DNA of 64,000 bases from Luteolibacter arcticus. Its GTDB lineage: Bacteria > Verrucomicrobiota > Verrucomicrobiia > Verrucomicrobiales > Akkermansiaceae. Below are positions 25,801-34,983 of the stretch, in pieces. Under the pieces are notes generated by a model that worked only from the letters and a program-made list of their open reading frames with translations, made no database searches and was not told where the DNA came from. Position 1 is the first letter of the stretch, and each line of letters opens with the position of its first letter. Position numbers and translations under genes: made by a program. Location: assembly GCF_025950235.1 (NCBI RefSeq), contig NZ_JAPDDT010000002.1:124001-188000 (forward strand), written 5' to 3'.

Positions 25801-28635
25801 ATGGTCGGCATCCACCAGCCGTTGGAAGACGCCGAGCAGGCGCTCGATGTCCGAGAAGTGCAGGCCGGTGGTAGGCTCGTCGAGAATGAGGAGCTTCCCT
25901 GGGGTGCCCTTTTGATGGCCGGAGCTTCCAGCGAGGAGCTGGCACAGTTTGAGCCGCTGCGATTCACCGCCGGAGAGCGTGTTGAGCGGCTGGCCGAGCT
26001 TGAGGTAACCGAGGCCGACTTCGGCGAGCGGCTTGAGGAGCTTGGTGACCTGCTCGTGGCGCTTCGCGTGGGCGGTGGGGAGGCCTTCGGTTTCGCCGTA
26101 GAAGGTAAGTGCTTCCTCGATGCTCAGGTCGAGGATGTCGGCGATCGACTTGCCGAGGTAGTGGAGGTCGAGCGTGGATGGCTTGTAGCGGCGGCCGTTG
26201 CAATCGGGGCAGGTGACGTGCAAGTCGGAGAGGAACTGCATCTCCACCTTCTCGCTGCCGGCACCGGCGCAGCGGTCGCAGCGGCCTTCGCCGGAGTTGA
26301 AGGAGAAGAAGCCGGTTTGCAGCCCACGCGACTTCGCATCGTCCGTCAGCGCGAAGAGCTGGCGGATGGGATCGAAGGCACCGAGCAATACGGCCGGCGT
26401 CGAGCGCGGGGTGCGGGCCAGCGGGGATTGGTCCACGAGCAGGACATCGCTCAAGTACTGCGTTCCTCGTAGATCCTTGATCGGCGCGGGATCGAGCTCC
26501 GCCTCTTCCTTGCGCAGCTTGCGGCAGAGGTTCGCGTAGATGACGTCGTGGGCGAGCGTGGATTTGCCGGAGCCGGAGACGCCGGTGAGGCAGACGAAGA
26601 GGCCGAGCGGAAGCTCCAGGTCGAGCTTCTTCAAGTTGTGGCGGGACGCGCCGCGGAGTTCGAGCTTCGCCTTGCCCGGCTTGCGGCGCTTGGCGGGGAT
26701 CGCGATCGATTTGCCGCCGTTGAGCCAGGGCAATGTGCCGATTGCGGATTTGGGGAGCTTGCGGCTGGAAGCCGGAGCCACGGGTCCTTGATAGACCAGC
26801 TCGCCGCCGTGGATGCCCGCGGCGGGGCCGATGTCGAGGATCTGGTCGGCGGCGCGCATCACGGCCTCCTCGTGCTCGACCACGACGAGCGTGTTGCCCT
26901 TGTCGCGCAGGCCATGCATCACGCCGACGAGGCGGTGGATGTCACGCGGGTGAAGGCCGACGGTGGGCTCGTCGAGGACGAACAGGGTATTTGTTAGAGA
27001 AGCGCCAAGGCAGGTGGTGAGATTGACGCGTTCGATTTCCCCGCCGCTCAGGGTGCGGGCGGGGCGGTCAAGCGTGAGATAGCCGAGACCGACCTCATCG
27101 AGATACTTCAGCCGGGAAGTAATCTCGGTGAGGATGAGCTTGAGGGAAGAGTCCTGGGTGCCGAGTGATCGGTGGTCGGTGATCAGTGTGGAGAACCAGG
27201 ACGAGAGATCGGTAAGAGGCAGGCTCCACAGGTCGGGCAGGGTCTTGCCGTCGATCTTGAAGCAGAGGGCTTCCGGTTGGAGGCGCTTGCCGCGGCAGGT
27301 GGCGCAGGTGGTGTAGGATCGGTAGCGGCTGAGGAAGATGCGGACGTGCATCTTGTAGGCCTTCGTCTCCAGCCAGTCGAAGAAGCCCTTCACGCCATAC
27401 CAGCCGCCGGAGCGCCAGAGTTCCTCAAGGTCCTCGGGCGTGGTCGATCTACGGTCTCCATAGTAGATCCACTCGCGGGTGTCGTCGTCCAGGTCTTCCC
27501 ATGCGGTGTTGATGTCGATGCGGCGTTCCTTGCAGCAGCGCAGCAGGTCGCGCTGGCATTCCTCGCCGCGTTCGCCTTGGAAGGGCTTGATGACACCTTG
27601 CCGGATGCTAAGCGCGGGATCGGGGACGGATTTCTCCAGATCGAGGCCGATGACCCGGCCGAAGCCGCGGCACTTGGGGCAGGCGCCCAGCGGGTTGTTG
27701 AAGGAGAAGAGCGCCGACGACGGCGCGCGCAGGGAGTTACCCGTTGCGGGGTTGGTCCACGTCGCGGAGAACGCCCGAAAGGAGGCCTGCGGCGATGATG
27801 CCACCGCCACGGTTGCGTGGCCCTTGCCCAAGGTGAAGGCGTGCTCGAGCGCCTCGAGGAGCCGGGTGCGGTTGTCGGGAGTGAGGCCGAGGCGATCCTG
27901 GATGACGCTGACCGTGCCGGTCTTCAGACCCGCGCTCCCGGGCGTGTCGGTGCGGAAAATCTCGTCGCCGATCAGGACGCGGAGGTAGCCCTGCTGGCCG
28001 AGGAAAGGGAAGAGGTCCTCACTCTTCGTATCGGAAGGAATGGCGACGGGGAAGGTGACGAGGACCTGCTGCCCGGCGAAGTTCTCGAAGGACCAGGCCG
28101 TCGCACCCTCCGGCGAGTCGGGAGAGATCTCCTCGCCGGTATCCGGGTCGTAGCCCTTGGCGGTGCGGGCGAAGAGCAGCTTCAGGTAGTCATTGATCTC
28201 GGTCAGCGTGCCGACGGTCGAGCGGGTGGTGCGGATGTTGTTCTTCTGCTCGATCGCGATCGCCGGCGGGATGCCATCGATGTGATCGACATCCGGCTTG
28301 TCCATGCGGTCGAAGAACTGCCGGACGTAGGGAGAAAAGGTCTCCACATAGCGCCGCTGGCCCTCGGCGTAGAGGGTGTGAAAGGCGAGCGAGGACTTCC
28401 CCGAACCGGACGGCCCGGTGACGACCGTGAGCTGGCCGAGCGGGATGTCGATATTGAGGCCTTTCAGGTTGTGCTGGCGCGCACCACGGATCTGGATGGC
28501 GGCTTGCGGACGTGAGGGAGCGGACTTCTTCGCGGGCACGGCGGGGACAGTAGGCAGGACCGCGGAGCGCGCTAGTGGATATTGTGCGTATGAACGCCTA
28601 TCCGGCGCTTGGCCCTTCAGCAGGGCTTGCGCCAC
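22852..28635 (-). CDS. uvrA: double-length excinuclease ABC subunit UvrA
   Basis: 1927 residues, twice the normal ~950. UvrA is the damage-recognition ATPase of nucleotide excision repair. Two complete UvrA copies are fused, giving four ABC modules. The four Walker A motifs are [27 protein letters not shown] and GISGSGKST. The four signature motifs are [42 protein letters not shown] and [14 protein letters not shown]. Zinc-finger CxxC pairs occur in both halves ([32 protein letters not shown]). Each half also has the DNA-binding insertion ([32 protein letters not shown]). Chlamydial UvrA has the same double size, so the fusion may be a feature of this phylum group. The start is unsure (ATG 28635, or an internal GTG near 28543). 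Two linkers carry an inserted repeat at 23985 and 27158. Confidence 0.93.
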   Translation of the reverse strand: MAQALLKGQAPDRRSYAQYPLARSAVLPTVPAVPAKKSAPSRPQAAIQIRGARQHNLKGLNIDIPLGQLTVVTGPSGSGKSSLAFHTLYAEGQRRYVETFSPYVRQFFDRMDKPDVDHIDGIPPAIAIEQKNNIRTTRSTVGTLTEINDYLKLLFARTAKGYDPDTGEEISPDSPEGATAWSFENFAGQQVLVTFPVAIPSDTKSEDLFPFLGQQGYLRVLIGDEIFRTDTPGSAGLKTGTVSVIQDRLGLTPDNRTRLLEALEHAFTLGKGHATVAVASSPQASFRAFSATWTNPATGNSLRAPSSALFSFNNPLGACPKCRGFGRVIGLDLEKSVPDPALSIRQGVIKPFQGERGEECQRDLLRCCKERRIDINTAWEDLDDDTREWIYYGDRRSTTPEDLEELWRSGGWYGVKGFFDWLETKAYKMHVRIFLSRYRSYTTCATCRGKRLQPEALCFKIDGKTLPDLWSLPLTDLSSWFSTLITDHRSLGTQDSSLKLILTEITSRLKYLDEVGLGYLTLDRPARTLSGGEIERVNLTTCLGASLTNTLFVLDEPTVGLHPRDIHRLVGVMHGLRDKGNTLVVVEHEEAVMRAADQILDIGPAAGIHGGELVYQGPVAPASSRKLPKSAIGTLPWLNGGKSIAIPAKRRKPGKAKLELRGASRHNLKKLDLELPLGLFVCLTGVSGSGKSTLAHDVIYANLCRKLRKEEAELDPAPIKDLRGTQYLSDVLLVDQSPLARTPRSTPAVLLGAFDPIRQLFALTDDAKSRGLQTGFFSFNSGEGRCDRCAGAGSEKVEMQFLSDLHVTCPDCNGRRYKPSTLDLHYLGKSIADILDLSIEEALTFYGETEGLPTAHAKRHEQVTKLLKPLAEVGLGYLKLGQPLNTLSGGESQRLKLCQLLAGSSGHQKGTPGKLLILDEPTTGLHFSDIERLLGVFQRLVDADHSLLVIEHNLDVIKCADWILDLGPEAGTNGGKLVAEGSPEHIAAQTTETARFLKPLLDPRSAPEPTRGKTAALIPAPSNTISLRGAREHNLKNISIDIPRDQFVVVSGLSGSGKSTLAFDILFAEGQRRFLDSMSAYARQFAEQLEKPELDSLSGLPPTVAIEQRVSQGGMKSTVATVTELWNFIRLLYAKLGTRYCPDCNVPVEKQSLAAIEKSIRTLLKKGSVSILAPVIRGRKGYHTEVAEWALKHGFTRLLVDKQFRDSEGFTRLERFKEHDIDVVVAEVPSEKEQVPKKGKVDAEASAISLLPATISRALDIGKGVLKLYTPEKKIILLSTEASCPSCHKSFEELDPRLFSFNSPHGWCPKCRGHGLVPKHRFHLDTSRYESVLEAEMDADRKIERMEDEELVECPSCHGARLNDEGRAVRFLGTPLADLARLAVNHAAGHFEKLTITGDRDQLIARDILPEIRQRLSFLQEVGLGYLQLDRSAKTLSGGESQRIRLAAQLGSNLRGVLYVLDEPTIGLHPRDNAALLETLVALRDRGNSLIVVEHDEDTIARADHLIDLGPGAGRLGGEVVYQGPPPRVPGTATSGKGTKKKSPATDHSALITSPTYRALSNPIVHPTRGTRRAVKNDHPFATLSGCKANNLKEIEAAIPLGRLTVLTGISGSGKSTLMHSCLAVAAIANRDGKKVRNAPFTKASGFDKLQSVYEVDQSPIGKTSRSCPATYVKVFDDIRKLFAQLPDSRVRGYEASRFSFNTGDGRCPVCEGNGRVKLEMDFLPSTWVPCEACVEMRYNPATLEVRFREKNIGQVLRMTIEQAAEFFESQPRIAAPLKLLADTGLGYLQLGQPSPTLSGGEAQRIKLVTELTKGRVSAKNLKTLNRTNLYLIEEPTVGLHLEDVKRLIDVLHRLVDEGHTVVVIEHHMAVAAEADWILDLGPEAGDHGGKIIAQGPPETVAKSKQSRTAPFLAAALAGTLVSRAKH
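23985..24010. repeat. 26-base repeat inside uvrA, copy 1
   Basis: The plus-strand sequence begins GTGCCGAGTGATCGGTGG and matches 27158-27183 in 25 of 26 positions. It lies in the linker of the second UvrA half and encodes ATDHSALIT there, in a frame different from copy 2. Confidence 0.7.
27158..27183. repeat. 26-base repeat inside uvrA, copy 2
   Basis: Second copy of the 23985 repeat (25 of 26 identical). It lies in the first UvrA half within [14 protein letters not shown], a hydrophilic insert between conserved segments, and is read in another frame. This suggests insertion of a mobile DNA repeat rather than protein-level homology. Confidence 0.7.
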
Positions 28636-28670
28636 GCGGGTCCCGGTGCCATGACCCGGGCGTGGAATCC

Positions 28671-29039
28671 ATGGAGGAAATCGTCGCCCGCGAGGTCGGC
28701 GCAGATGGCTTGGCAGCGATGGTTGCGGCCTTTTACCGGCGGGTGCGGACGGACGACGTGCTCGGACCCCTTTATCCGGAGCAGGACCTGGAGGGGGCCG
28801 AAAAGCGGCTGCGCGAGTTCCTGCAGTTCCGCTTCCTCGGGCACGAGGTCTACGTGGAAAACCGAGGCCACCCTCGCCTCCGCATGCGGCATTTCCCGTT
28901 CGCGATCGGCGACAAGGAAGTCGCGCGGTGGGTGGAGTTGATGGAGGCCGCGATGGACGAGTCCGGGATCAGCGGTGAAGCCTGGTCGGTGATGTCGCCG
29001 TTCTTCGCGCAGGTCGCGGAGTTCTTGAAGAACCGCTGA
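28671..29039 (+). CDS. truncated hemoglobin (group II-like)
   Basis: 122 residues in the 2-on-2 globin fold. Seen: Phe21-Tyr22 (B9-B10) in AAFYRRVRTDDVLGPLYP, the E-helix segment FLQFRFLGHEVYVENRGHPRLRMRHFPFAIG with proximal His74 (F8), and the G/H helices ARWVELMEAAMDESG. Such globins bind O2, NO or peroxide at heme and often serve in NO or oxidative detoxification. An upstream GTG (28662) is also possible; the ATG at 28671 opens directly into MEEIVAREVGAD. The gene is divergent from uvrA with only about 35 bases between starts, so the promoters overlap. The 3' end is convergent with a kinase gene 8 bases away. Confidence 0.87.
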   Translation: MEEIVAREVGADGLAAMVAAFYRRVRTDDVLGPLYPEQDLEGAEKRLREFLQFRFLGHEVYVENRGHPRLRMRHFPFAIGDKEVARWVELMEAAMDESGISGEAWSVMSPFFAQVAEFLKNR

Positions 29040-29047
29040 AGACGGTT

Positions 29048-31105
29048 CTATTCGGCTTGCTCCTCCGGCTTGCGGACAAGGCGGACGGCGTCGCCGCGAT
29101 TGTTCTGCCCCGCCAGAATGGTGCCTTCTTCTTGCGGGGAAAGCTCGTCAACGAATCCGCTGCCCCAGGAGATCACGTAGCGGACCTTCTCGGCGTTCAG
29201 CAACTCCTTGATCCACTGGCCTTTGTCGCCGCGAGAATTCTTGCAGGTGCCGTCCCCGGCGAAAGTGACAACCGTGTTGGAGGTTTTCGAGGCCCATTCG
29301 CCAACGATCAAGCTTTCAACGGCGGGGGTGGGAGTGGCCTTCGCCACGCCTACGGATGAGAGCCAAGTGTCGAGATCCGCCGCCTGCGCGACCTTTTCGT
29401 CGAGGGCTGCGCCCACCTTCGAGTCTCCGGCCTGCTTGGCTTTCCCGGCTGCCTCGGCAATCCGGGAAACATAGGCGTCGCGGATCTTGGTCGCCTTTGA
29501 CTCGAAAGTCTCGTCGATGGACTTCTGCTTGCGGGAGGCGAATTCGGCGACCTTGGCCATGCGCTCGGACAGGTTGATGCCGCTGTCGGAGTCGACCCGT
29601 GTCGGGACGCGGTCGTCTACGGCGAGGCGCTTGAGGCGTTCGGCGTGGGGCCGCCAGGTGATTTGATCACCCTTGCCGAGGGTCCGGACCCACCCGTCGA
29701 GATCCGAAGCGAAAGTCTTGGCGTTGGTGGCGAGCTCCTTGGCGCGGTCCTTTTCGAGGGCTTCCAGCAGGCTCTTGGCCTTGGTCTCCAGCTCGACGAT
29801 GGCGGGTGGCAGTTCGACGGCTTCGTCGGGGAACTCGGTCGGATGCGTCTCCTCCTCTCCCGTCACGATGGCGCTGGTGTTATTCGGCCCGGAGTGGGAG
29901 TTGCCCGAGTCGGCGACTTCGGGCTCAGCGGTGGCACCGGAGTCGTCCGGCGTGGCCGGATCCCGCTTTGCGGGTGAGGCGTCGTGCGGAATCGGCGCGG
30001 GCTTCGAGTTGCCGGAAGAGGATTTGGGTTTCGCCGAGGGATCAGCGGTCGAGGCCGGATTCGCTTTCGAGTCCTTGTAGGCGGCCTCTTGCGCCGCCTT
30101 GTCCTTCTGCATGCCTTGCAGCTTCTTCCACGCGACGGCGGAGATGACGATCAAGACGGCCAGGACGCCGGCTTGGGCCACGAGATTGGAGTTGCCGCGG
30201 CTTTTCACCATGACCGGGGCGGCCTCGGCGATGGGGCGCGGTGGCCGGACCGGCGCATGCGAAACAATGCCGCCGGTGGCGCGCGGCGGGGGGACGCGGG
30301 TTCCGCCACGCAGCCATTGGTCAAGAGCCGCGGACATCGCCTCAGCATTCGCATAGCGCATGCTGGCCGCCGGATGCATCGCGATCGCGCAGATGATATC
30401 GAGCGCGGGATCGCAGCTGACGATGGTGGACGGCGGCGGTGGTGGGAGATCGTAGGGCGGACAACGTCCGATGAGCAGTTCGTAGAGCACCACGCCGAGC
30501 GCGAAAATGTCTGAGCGGTGATCGGCGTGATCCGGCTCGCGGATGATTTCCGGCGCGGAGTAGCCGGGAGTGCCCATCAGCAGGCCGGTGGAACCGGCAC
30601 CCGCCGGGCGGGCCAGGCCGAAGTCGCCGACCTTGGGCTCGGCCTTCGGGGTGAGCAGGATATTCGCCGGCTTGATGTCGCGGTGAATGACGCCGTTTTC
30701 GTGGGCGTGGGCGAGGCCGTCGCAGATGGCTTTGACGATCGTGACGGCCTGGCGCGCCTCGACGGGGAGGTTGTGCGCGGAGTGGAAAAGCGACTTGCCC
30801 GGCACGTACTCCATCACGATGTACGGCATACCATCGGCATCGCCGAAGTCATAGACACCGATCAGATTCGGGTGATTGAGCCGGGCCATGGCCTTGGCCT
30901 CGGTCTCAAACGAGCGGCGGAATTCCGGGTCGGCCCCGAGTTCCCGCGGCAGGATCTTGATGGCGACATCCCGGTCGAGGCTGCGCTGGCGGGCCTTGTA
31001 GACCGCACCCATCCCCCCTTGGGCAATGAAAGCGATCAAGTCGTAGGCCGGCAGCAGGCGCTCGAGGATCTCCAGCGACGGGGGATCAAAGGATTCCGCA
31101 TTCAT
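29048..31105 (-). CDS. Ser/Thr protein kinase with single membrane helix and periplasmic domain
   Basis: 685 residues. The kinase domain (about 17-275) has glycine loop IAQGGMGAVYKA, VAIK, HRDIKPANILL, DFGLA and GTPGYSAPE, all intact. A proline-rich linker, one membrane helix (VAQAGVLAVLIVISAVAW, near 320) and a Pro/Ser-rich stretch follow. The outer domain has a coiled region (IVELETKAKSLLEALEKDRAKELATNAKTF) and a C-terminal beta domain (IVGEWASKTSNTVVTFAGDGTCKNSRGDKGQW) resembling small lipocalin-like 'GxW...F..dGt' modules. The start is ATG 31105. The upstream gene 19 bases away encodes a sister kinase with a nearly identical N-terminus, so the pair arose by tandem duplication. Confidence 0.9.
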   Translation of the reverse strand: MNAESFDPPSLEILERLLPAYDLIAFIAQGGMGAVYKARQRSLDRDVAIKILPRELGADPEFRRSFETEAKAMARLNHPNLIGVYDFGDADGMPYIVMEYVPGKSLFHSAHNLPVEARQAVTIVKAICDGLAHAHENGVIHRDIKPANILLTPKAEPKVGDFGLARPAGAGSTGLLMGTPGYSAPEIIREPDHADHRSDIFALGVVLYELLIGRCPPYDLPPPPPSTIVSCDPALDIICAIAMHPAASMRYANAEAMSAALDQWLRGGTRVPPPRATGGIVSHAPVRPPRPIAEAAPVMVKSRGNSNLVAQAGVLAVLIVISAVAWKKLQGMQKDKAAQEAAYKDSKANPASTADPSAKPKSSSGNSKPAPIPHDASPAKRDPATPDDSGATAEPEVADSGNSHSGPNNTSAIVTGEEETHPTEFPDEAVELPPAIVELETKAKSLLEALEKDRAKELATNAKTFASDLDGWVRTLGKGDQITWRPHAERLKRLAVDDRVPTRVDSDSGINLSERMAKVAEFASRKQKSIDETFESKATKIRDAYVSRIAEAAGKAKQAGDSKVGAALDEKVAQAADLDTWLSSVGVAKATPTPAVESLIVGEWASKTSNTVVTFAGDGTCKNSRGDKGQWIKELLNAEKVRYVISWGSGFVDELSPQEEGTILAGQNNRGDAVRLVRKPEEQAE

Positions 31106-31124
31106 GGGAGGACAGTCGGGAGTC

Positions 31125-32375
31125 TCACGGAGGAGGTGGTTCTGCACCCGGAGGCACGACGGGCGTCGGGCTCGGGGGCGGTGTTTGCGGCGTGCCTTCA
31201 GGCGCGAAGCGGATGGTGCTGGGATCGGGCTTCTTGTCCTCTTCTTCCTGCTTCTTTTTCAGGGCGGCGTTGTGGGCGGCGACCTTTTCGGCTTCGATCC
31301 GTGCGGCCTCCCGCTTGGCCTCGACCTCGCGCTGGTTATCGGCCGCCTTGTTCATTTGGAAGGCCACCAGCCCCCCGCCGATCACGAGGATGGCGATGAT
31401 GATGACCGGCACGGTCATGTCCGTTTTCTTCTTGTGGTGGATCACTGCGGCCGGGGCGCGGCGTGGCATCGCAGCGTGAGCGGCGCGCACCTGCGGGACG
31501 TGGTGGCCCACATGCGGCACGTGGGGCCTCGGCCCGGCCGGACGCTGGACGATGCGCAAGGTGGAGGTCTCGGGCACCCGGTTCGCCCAGCCTTCGAGGT
31601 CCGTGGCCATTTCCTCGGCGCTGTTATAGCGGCGCGCGGGATCGGGGTCGGTCGACTTTTGCCAGATGGCATCGAGCTTCTTGTCGCAGTTGACGACATT
31701 GGACGGCGGCTGCATGCCCTCGTCCTCCGGCTTGTGGCCGGTCAGCAGCTCGTAGAGGATGACGCCGACCGCGTAGATGTCGGTTTTGACGTCGGCGTGC
31801 TCCGGATTGTCGTAGATTTCCGGCGCGGTGTAGCCGGGGGTCCCCATGATCAGGCCGGGGCTGGCGGAATCGGCGGGCCGGGCCAGGCCGAAGTCGCCGA
31901 TCTTGGCCACCACCTTTTCGTTGAGGAGAATGTTGGCCGGCTTGATGTCGCGGTGGATGACGCCGTTTTCGTGGGCGTGGGCGAGGCCGTCGCAGATGCC
32001 CTTCACCAGTGCGGCCGCCTGCTCGGGATCCACGGCCAGGTTGTAGGCGGAGTGGTAAAGCGACTTGCCGTTCACATACTCCATCACGATGTAGAGCATG
32101 CCGTCGATGTCGCCGGAGTCATACACGCCGATGAGGTTCGGGTGGTTGAGGCGGGCCATCGCGCGCGCCTCGGTCTCGAAGGATTGGTGGAAAGCCGGAT
32201 CCGCGCCGAGTTCGCGCGGCAGCACCTTGATCGCCACATCGCGGTCCAGCGCCTTCTGGCGGGCCTTGTAAACCGCTCCCATGCCCCCTTGGGCAATAAA
32301 GGAATCGAACTCGTACGCGGGCAGCAGTCCGGCTAGGACTTCCAGCGACGGCGCTTCGAAGGAAGTTGAACTCAT
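31125..32375 (-). CDS. Ser/Thr protein kinase, shorter tandem paralog
   Basis: 416 residues. The kinase domain (about 20-280) shares long identical stretches with the kinase encoded at 29048-31105 (FIAQGGMGAVYKARQ, LPRELGADP, ARLNHPNLIGVYD, AHENGVIHRDIKPANILL). Catalytic motifs are intact. A His/Pro-rich linker (PHVPHVGHHVPQVRAAHAAMP) leads to one membrane helix (VPVIIIAILVIGGGLVAFQM). After it come a charged coiled coil (REVEAKREAARIEAEKVAAHNAALKKKQEEEDKK) and a Pro-rich end. There is no folded sensor domain outside, unlike its sister. The two are cotranscribed and may phosphorylate common targets; substrate and signal are unknown. Confidence 0.9.
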   Translation of the reverse strand: MSSTSFEAPSLEVLAGLLPAYEFDSFIAQGGMGAVYKARQKALDRDVAIKVLPRELGADPAFHQSFETEARAMARLNHPNLIGVYDSGDIDGMLYIVMEYVNGKSLYHSAYNLAVDPEQAAALVKGICDGLAHAHENGVIHRDIKPANILLNEKVVAKIGDFGLARPADSASPGLIMGTPGYTAPEIYDNPEHADVKTDIYAVGVILYELLTGHKPEDEGMQPPSNVVNCDKKLDAIWQKSTDPDPARRYNSAEEMATDLEGWANRVPETSTLRIVQRPAGPRPHVPHVGHHVPQVRAAHAAMPRRAPAAVIHHKKKTDMTVPVIIIAILVIGGGLVAFQMNKAADNQREVEAKREAARIEAEKVAAHNAALKKKQEEEDKKPDPSTIRFAPEGTPQTPPPSPTPVVPPGAEPPPP

Positions 32376-32438
32376 GAATCTCGGGAGGCTCGAATACAGG
32401 TTTGGGATGACAATGGCGAGTGGAACCCTGTCACGAAA

Positions 32439-33821
32439 TCATAGCGGTGCATGATAAACGATCCATTCAGGAACCTTGATGGCGAAATTATAGAGTGCAT
32501 GGAGAAAAATGGCGGTCACCAGCCGGCCGGAGGCCGCGAAGCAAAGTGAGCAGGCGACGCCAAGCAAGCCCACGGAGACTAATCCGTAGGCATCGTAGAA
32601 ATGCACGACGGCGAACACCGCGGCGGAGATCAAGGTTGCGGCCGGTACCCGCAAGCCATTTGCGAGGGAGCGGAAAAGTACGCCACGGTAGAGGATTTCC
32701 TCCGCGGCAGGGGCTGCGATGCAGGCCGAGGTCAGGGCGAGCACCAGTCCCCACGGTCCTTCCTCCATCTCGGAAAGCCCGCCCGCGGGATCGTCCGGCA
32801 TATCATCGCCAAGCATGAAATGCCGCAGCACTTGATCGCCAATCATCAGCAGGGCGAAGCTGCCAAGCACCAGCTTGCCATCCGGGGCTCCCTTCAGCCC
32901 GAGCCGCGTCCACACGTGACGCGCGCGGCGGAACAGGAACGCGAATGCCAGCAAGGCCGGCAGGAACCGCGTGGCGGCATCGATCAGGACGAAAAGCCCG
33001 GGCGCGATCGAGACCGGCTGGCCGCCTTCGCCCGCCCACCTTTGCAAAATTGAAATCTGGCCATCCAGCACCTTTCCGAAGCCGATCGACGCGAGGTAGG
33101 CGAGCAGGAAGACCCCCAGCCCCAGCGCAGTCGGCCAGTGGCCGACGTAGCCGCGGCCCTTGCTGCGCAGCGCTTCCCAGTAGCCGCGTACCACCGCCGG
33201 CAGGAATGCCAGGCCACACAGCGCCACCAGCCACACCCCCCCCCGCGACAGCACCGCCCGCAGGGCCACCTCGCGGCTGCGCGGGTCGGCCGATCGTTCC
33301 GATGCCTGCATGACGGCCCCGTCGCTCCGTGTTTGCCCCAGCCGGGTCAGATACTCCCGGTCCCACCAGAAATCGTTGCCCTGGGCAACCCGGCGCACCA
33401 CGGCCTCGGGATCCGGGGGCAGCGGGATGAAGGAGCCGTCCCGGCCCCGCACCGATCGCAGCACCCCCAGCGCGAAAGCGCTCTCCTCATCGAGCGAGCG
33501 GTCTTTTTCCAGCATCTCCAGGGAGAACACGCCATTCCTGAGCGCTTGCTCCCGGTCCGGGATGGCGAGCAGCTTGCGCAGCAGCGCGGGGAGCTGCCCG
33601 GCGCTATCGGCCAGTCGCAGGTCGCGGTCGGTCTTCCGCAGGGCCATCCGGCCGACTCCGTCTTCCCAGCCGTACTTCGGGCCGAAGTGGTTGTCCCACA
33701 ACCACACGCCCATCACGAAGATCAGCAGCGCCAGCAAGGGCTCCGGCATGTGCCTGCGCAGGATCGAGCGGTAGGGGTTGGCGGCCTGCTTGGACACGAG
33801 GAGTTGCGGTGCGGCGACCAT
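32439..33821 (-). CDS. CPBP-family intramembrane glutamic protease (Abi-like)
   Basis: 460 residues from ATG 33821; a TTG at 33845 in frame is an alternative start. There is one N-terminal membrane helix (LLALLIFVMGVWLW), a long soluble region with charged helices (about 40-190), then six to seven membrane helices. The CPBP motifs are all present in the C-terminal part: EExxxR in AAPAAEEILYRGVLF, FxxxH in FAVVHF, and HALYN. Relatives include Rce1-type prenyl-protein proteases and bacteriocin-immunity proteins. The target is unknown. It is divergent from another CPBP gene (33940). Confidence 0.87.
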   Translation of the reverse strand: MVAAPQLLVSKQAANPYRSILRRHMPEPLLALLIFVMGVWLWDNHFGPKYGWEDGVGRMALRKTDRDLRLADSAGQLPALLRKLLAIPDREQALRNGVFSLEMLEKDRSLDEESAFALGVLRSVRGRDGSFIPLPPDPEAVVRRVAQGNDFWWDREYLTRLGQTRSDGAVMQASERSADPRSREVALRAVLSRGGVWLVALCGLAFLPAVVRGYWEALRSKGRGYVGHWPTALGLGVFLLAYLASIGFGKVLDGQISILQRWAGEGGQPVSIAPGLFVLIDAATRFLPALLAFAFLFRRARHVWTRLGLKGAPDGKLVLGSFALLMIGDQVLRHFMLGDDMPDDPAGGLSEMEEGPWGLVLALTSACIAAPAAEEILYRGVLFRSLANGLRVPAATLISAAVFAVVHFYDAYGLVSVGLLGVACSLCFAASGRLVTAIFLHALYNFAIKVPEWIVYHAPL

Positions 33822-33939
33822 CCCGAATTTTTGGAAAAACCGCAAGCTTCTCGGATCATCATGATATTCTAACTAAAATTTACCTGCCGATTTCCCGCTG
33901 GCCCCGCTTTGGTCGCGCCGCCACATTGCCGCCGCCGAA

Positions 33940-34983
33940 ATGGTATCTTTCCTCGCCTCCACGCTCCCCGCAGTTGATCCGGATGCCATCATCATGTGGA
34001 CCTTCGCGGCTGCGGCCGTGGTATTTCTCGTGAGCTGGGGGATCCGGGGGGCGCGGGGGAAAGTCGAGCCGTTCGAGAACATGGTCGCCTCGCCGAGAAT
34101 GTCCCCGGAGGAGGCCGCGCTCTACGTTCCGTCGGCCGAGGGAGCGCCGCCCCTACCGCGACTCGACTCCGATTCGCCTTATGCCCCCCCCGGATCAGTC
34201 CCGCCGCCGCTTCCAGTGGCTGCGGCTACGACGGCTCCCGTGGGCCTCCTGAAAGTTAGCACGGCGATTTACCGCCTGGTGGACCTGCCGCTCATCGGGC
34301 TGGTGTTCCTGATCTTCGCCGGCCTTACCGCGGCGAATGGCGGCTCCTCGGAGGAGGTGCCGCTGGACAAAAAGTACACGCCCGGGGTGTTAATCGCCTC
34401 GATCATCTTTCAGTTCCTGCTCATGGGCATGGTGCTGGCCTTCGTCGCCTGGCGGGTGAAGATCACCGAGTGGCTCGGCCTGCGCTGGCGCAAGTGGTGG
34501 CTCACCATTGCCATCGCGCCCCTCACCGTGTTTTTCATGCTGTGCTTCATGGGCGTGCTGTTCGTTTCCGGTTGGAACGGGTGGCTCGAGAAAACCCTCG
34601 GCATGGAGTCCATGCAGGAAGCCGTGAAGGTCTTCAAGGAGGTGAAGGATCCGCTGGTGATCGCCCTGATGGCGGTGACGGCGGCGATCGTCGCCCCGCT
34701 GGCGGAGGAAGTGGTGTTTCGCGGCTATCTCTACCCCGCGGCCAAGCGCTTCTGCGGGCCTGCGGGTGCCATTGTTTTTTCCTCGCTCGTCTTCGCCGCA
34801 GCCCACGGGCATGTCGTCGCCCTGCTGCCGCTGTTCGTTTTGGCGGTGATCCTTTGCCTGCTTTACGAGTTCACCGGGTCGATCTGGGCCTGCATGTCGG
34901 TGCACTTCCTCTTCAACGCATTCACGGTGACCATGCAACTTCTTGCCCGCTCCGGCCTTATCGACCTGCCGGCCGACTCATGA
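33940..34983 (+). CDS. CPBP-family intramembrane glutamic protease
   Basis: 347 residues. One N-terminal helix (FAAAAVVFLVSWGI), a Pro-rich segment (PPGSVPPPLPVAAATTAPVG), then the CPBP membrane domain with motif 1 EEVVFRGYLYP, motif 2 FAAAHGH and motif 3 HFLFNAF. It is divergent from another CPBP gene with a 118-base AT-rich spacer that probably holds both promoters. Its stop overlaps the thiL start (ATGA), and thiL in turn overlaps the SnoaL-like gene, so the three form one operon. CPBP plus ThiL coupling has no known functional logic; cotranscription is seen, the link is not. Confidence 0.9.
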   Translation: MVSFLASTLPAVDPDAIIMWTFAAAAVVFLVSWGIRGARGKVEPFENMVASPRMSPEEAALYVPSAEGAPPLPRLDSDSPYAPPGSVPPPLPVAAATTAPVGLLKVSTAIYRLVDLPLIGLVFLIFAGLTAANGGSSEEVPLDKKYTPGVLIASIIFQFLLMGMVLAFVAWRVKITEWLGLRWRKWWLTIAIAPLTVFFMLCFMGVLFVSGWNGWLEKTLGMESMQEAVKVFKEVKDPLVIALMAVTAAIVAPLAEEVVFRGYLYPAAKRFCGPAGAIVFSSLVFAAAHGHVVALLPLFVLAVILCLLYEFTGSIWACMSVHFLFNAFTVTMQLLARSGLIDLPADS

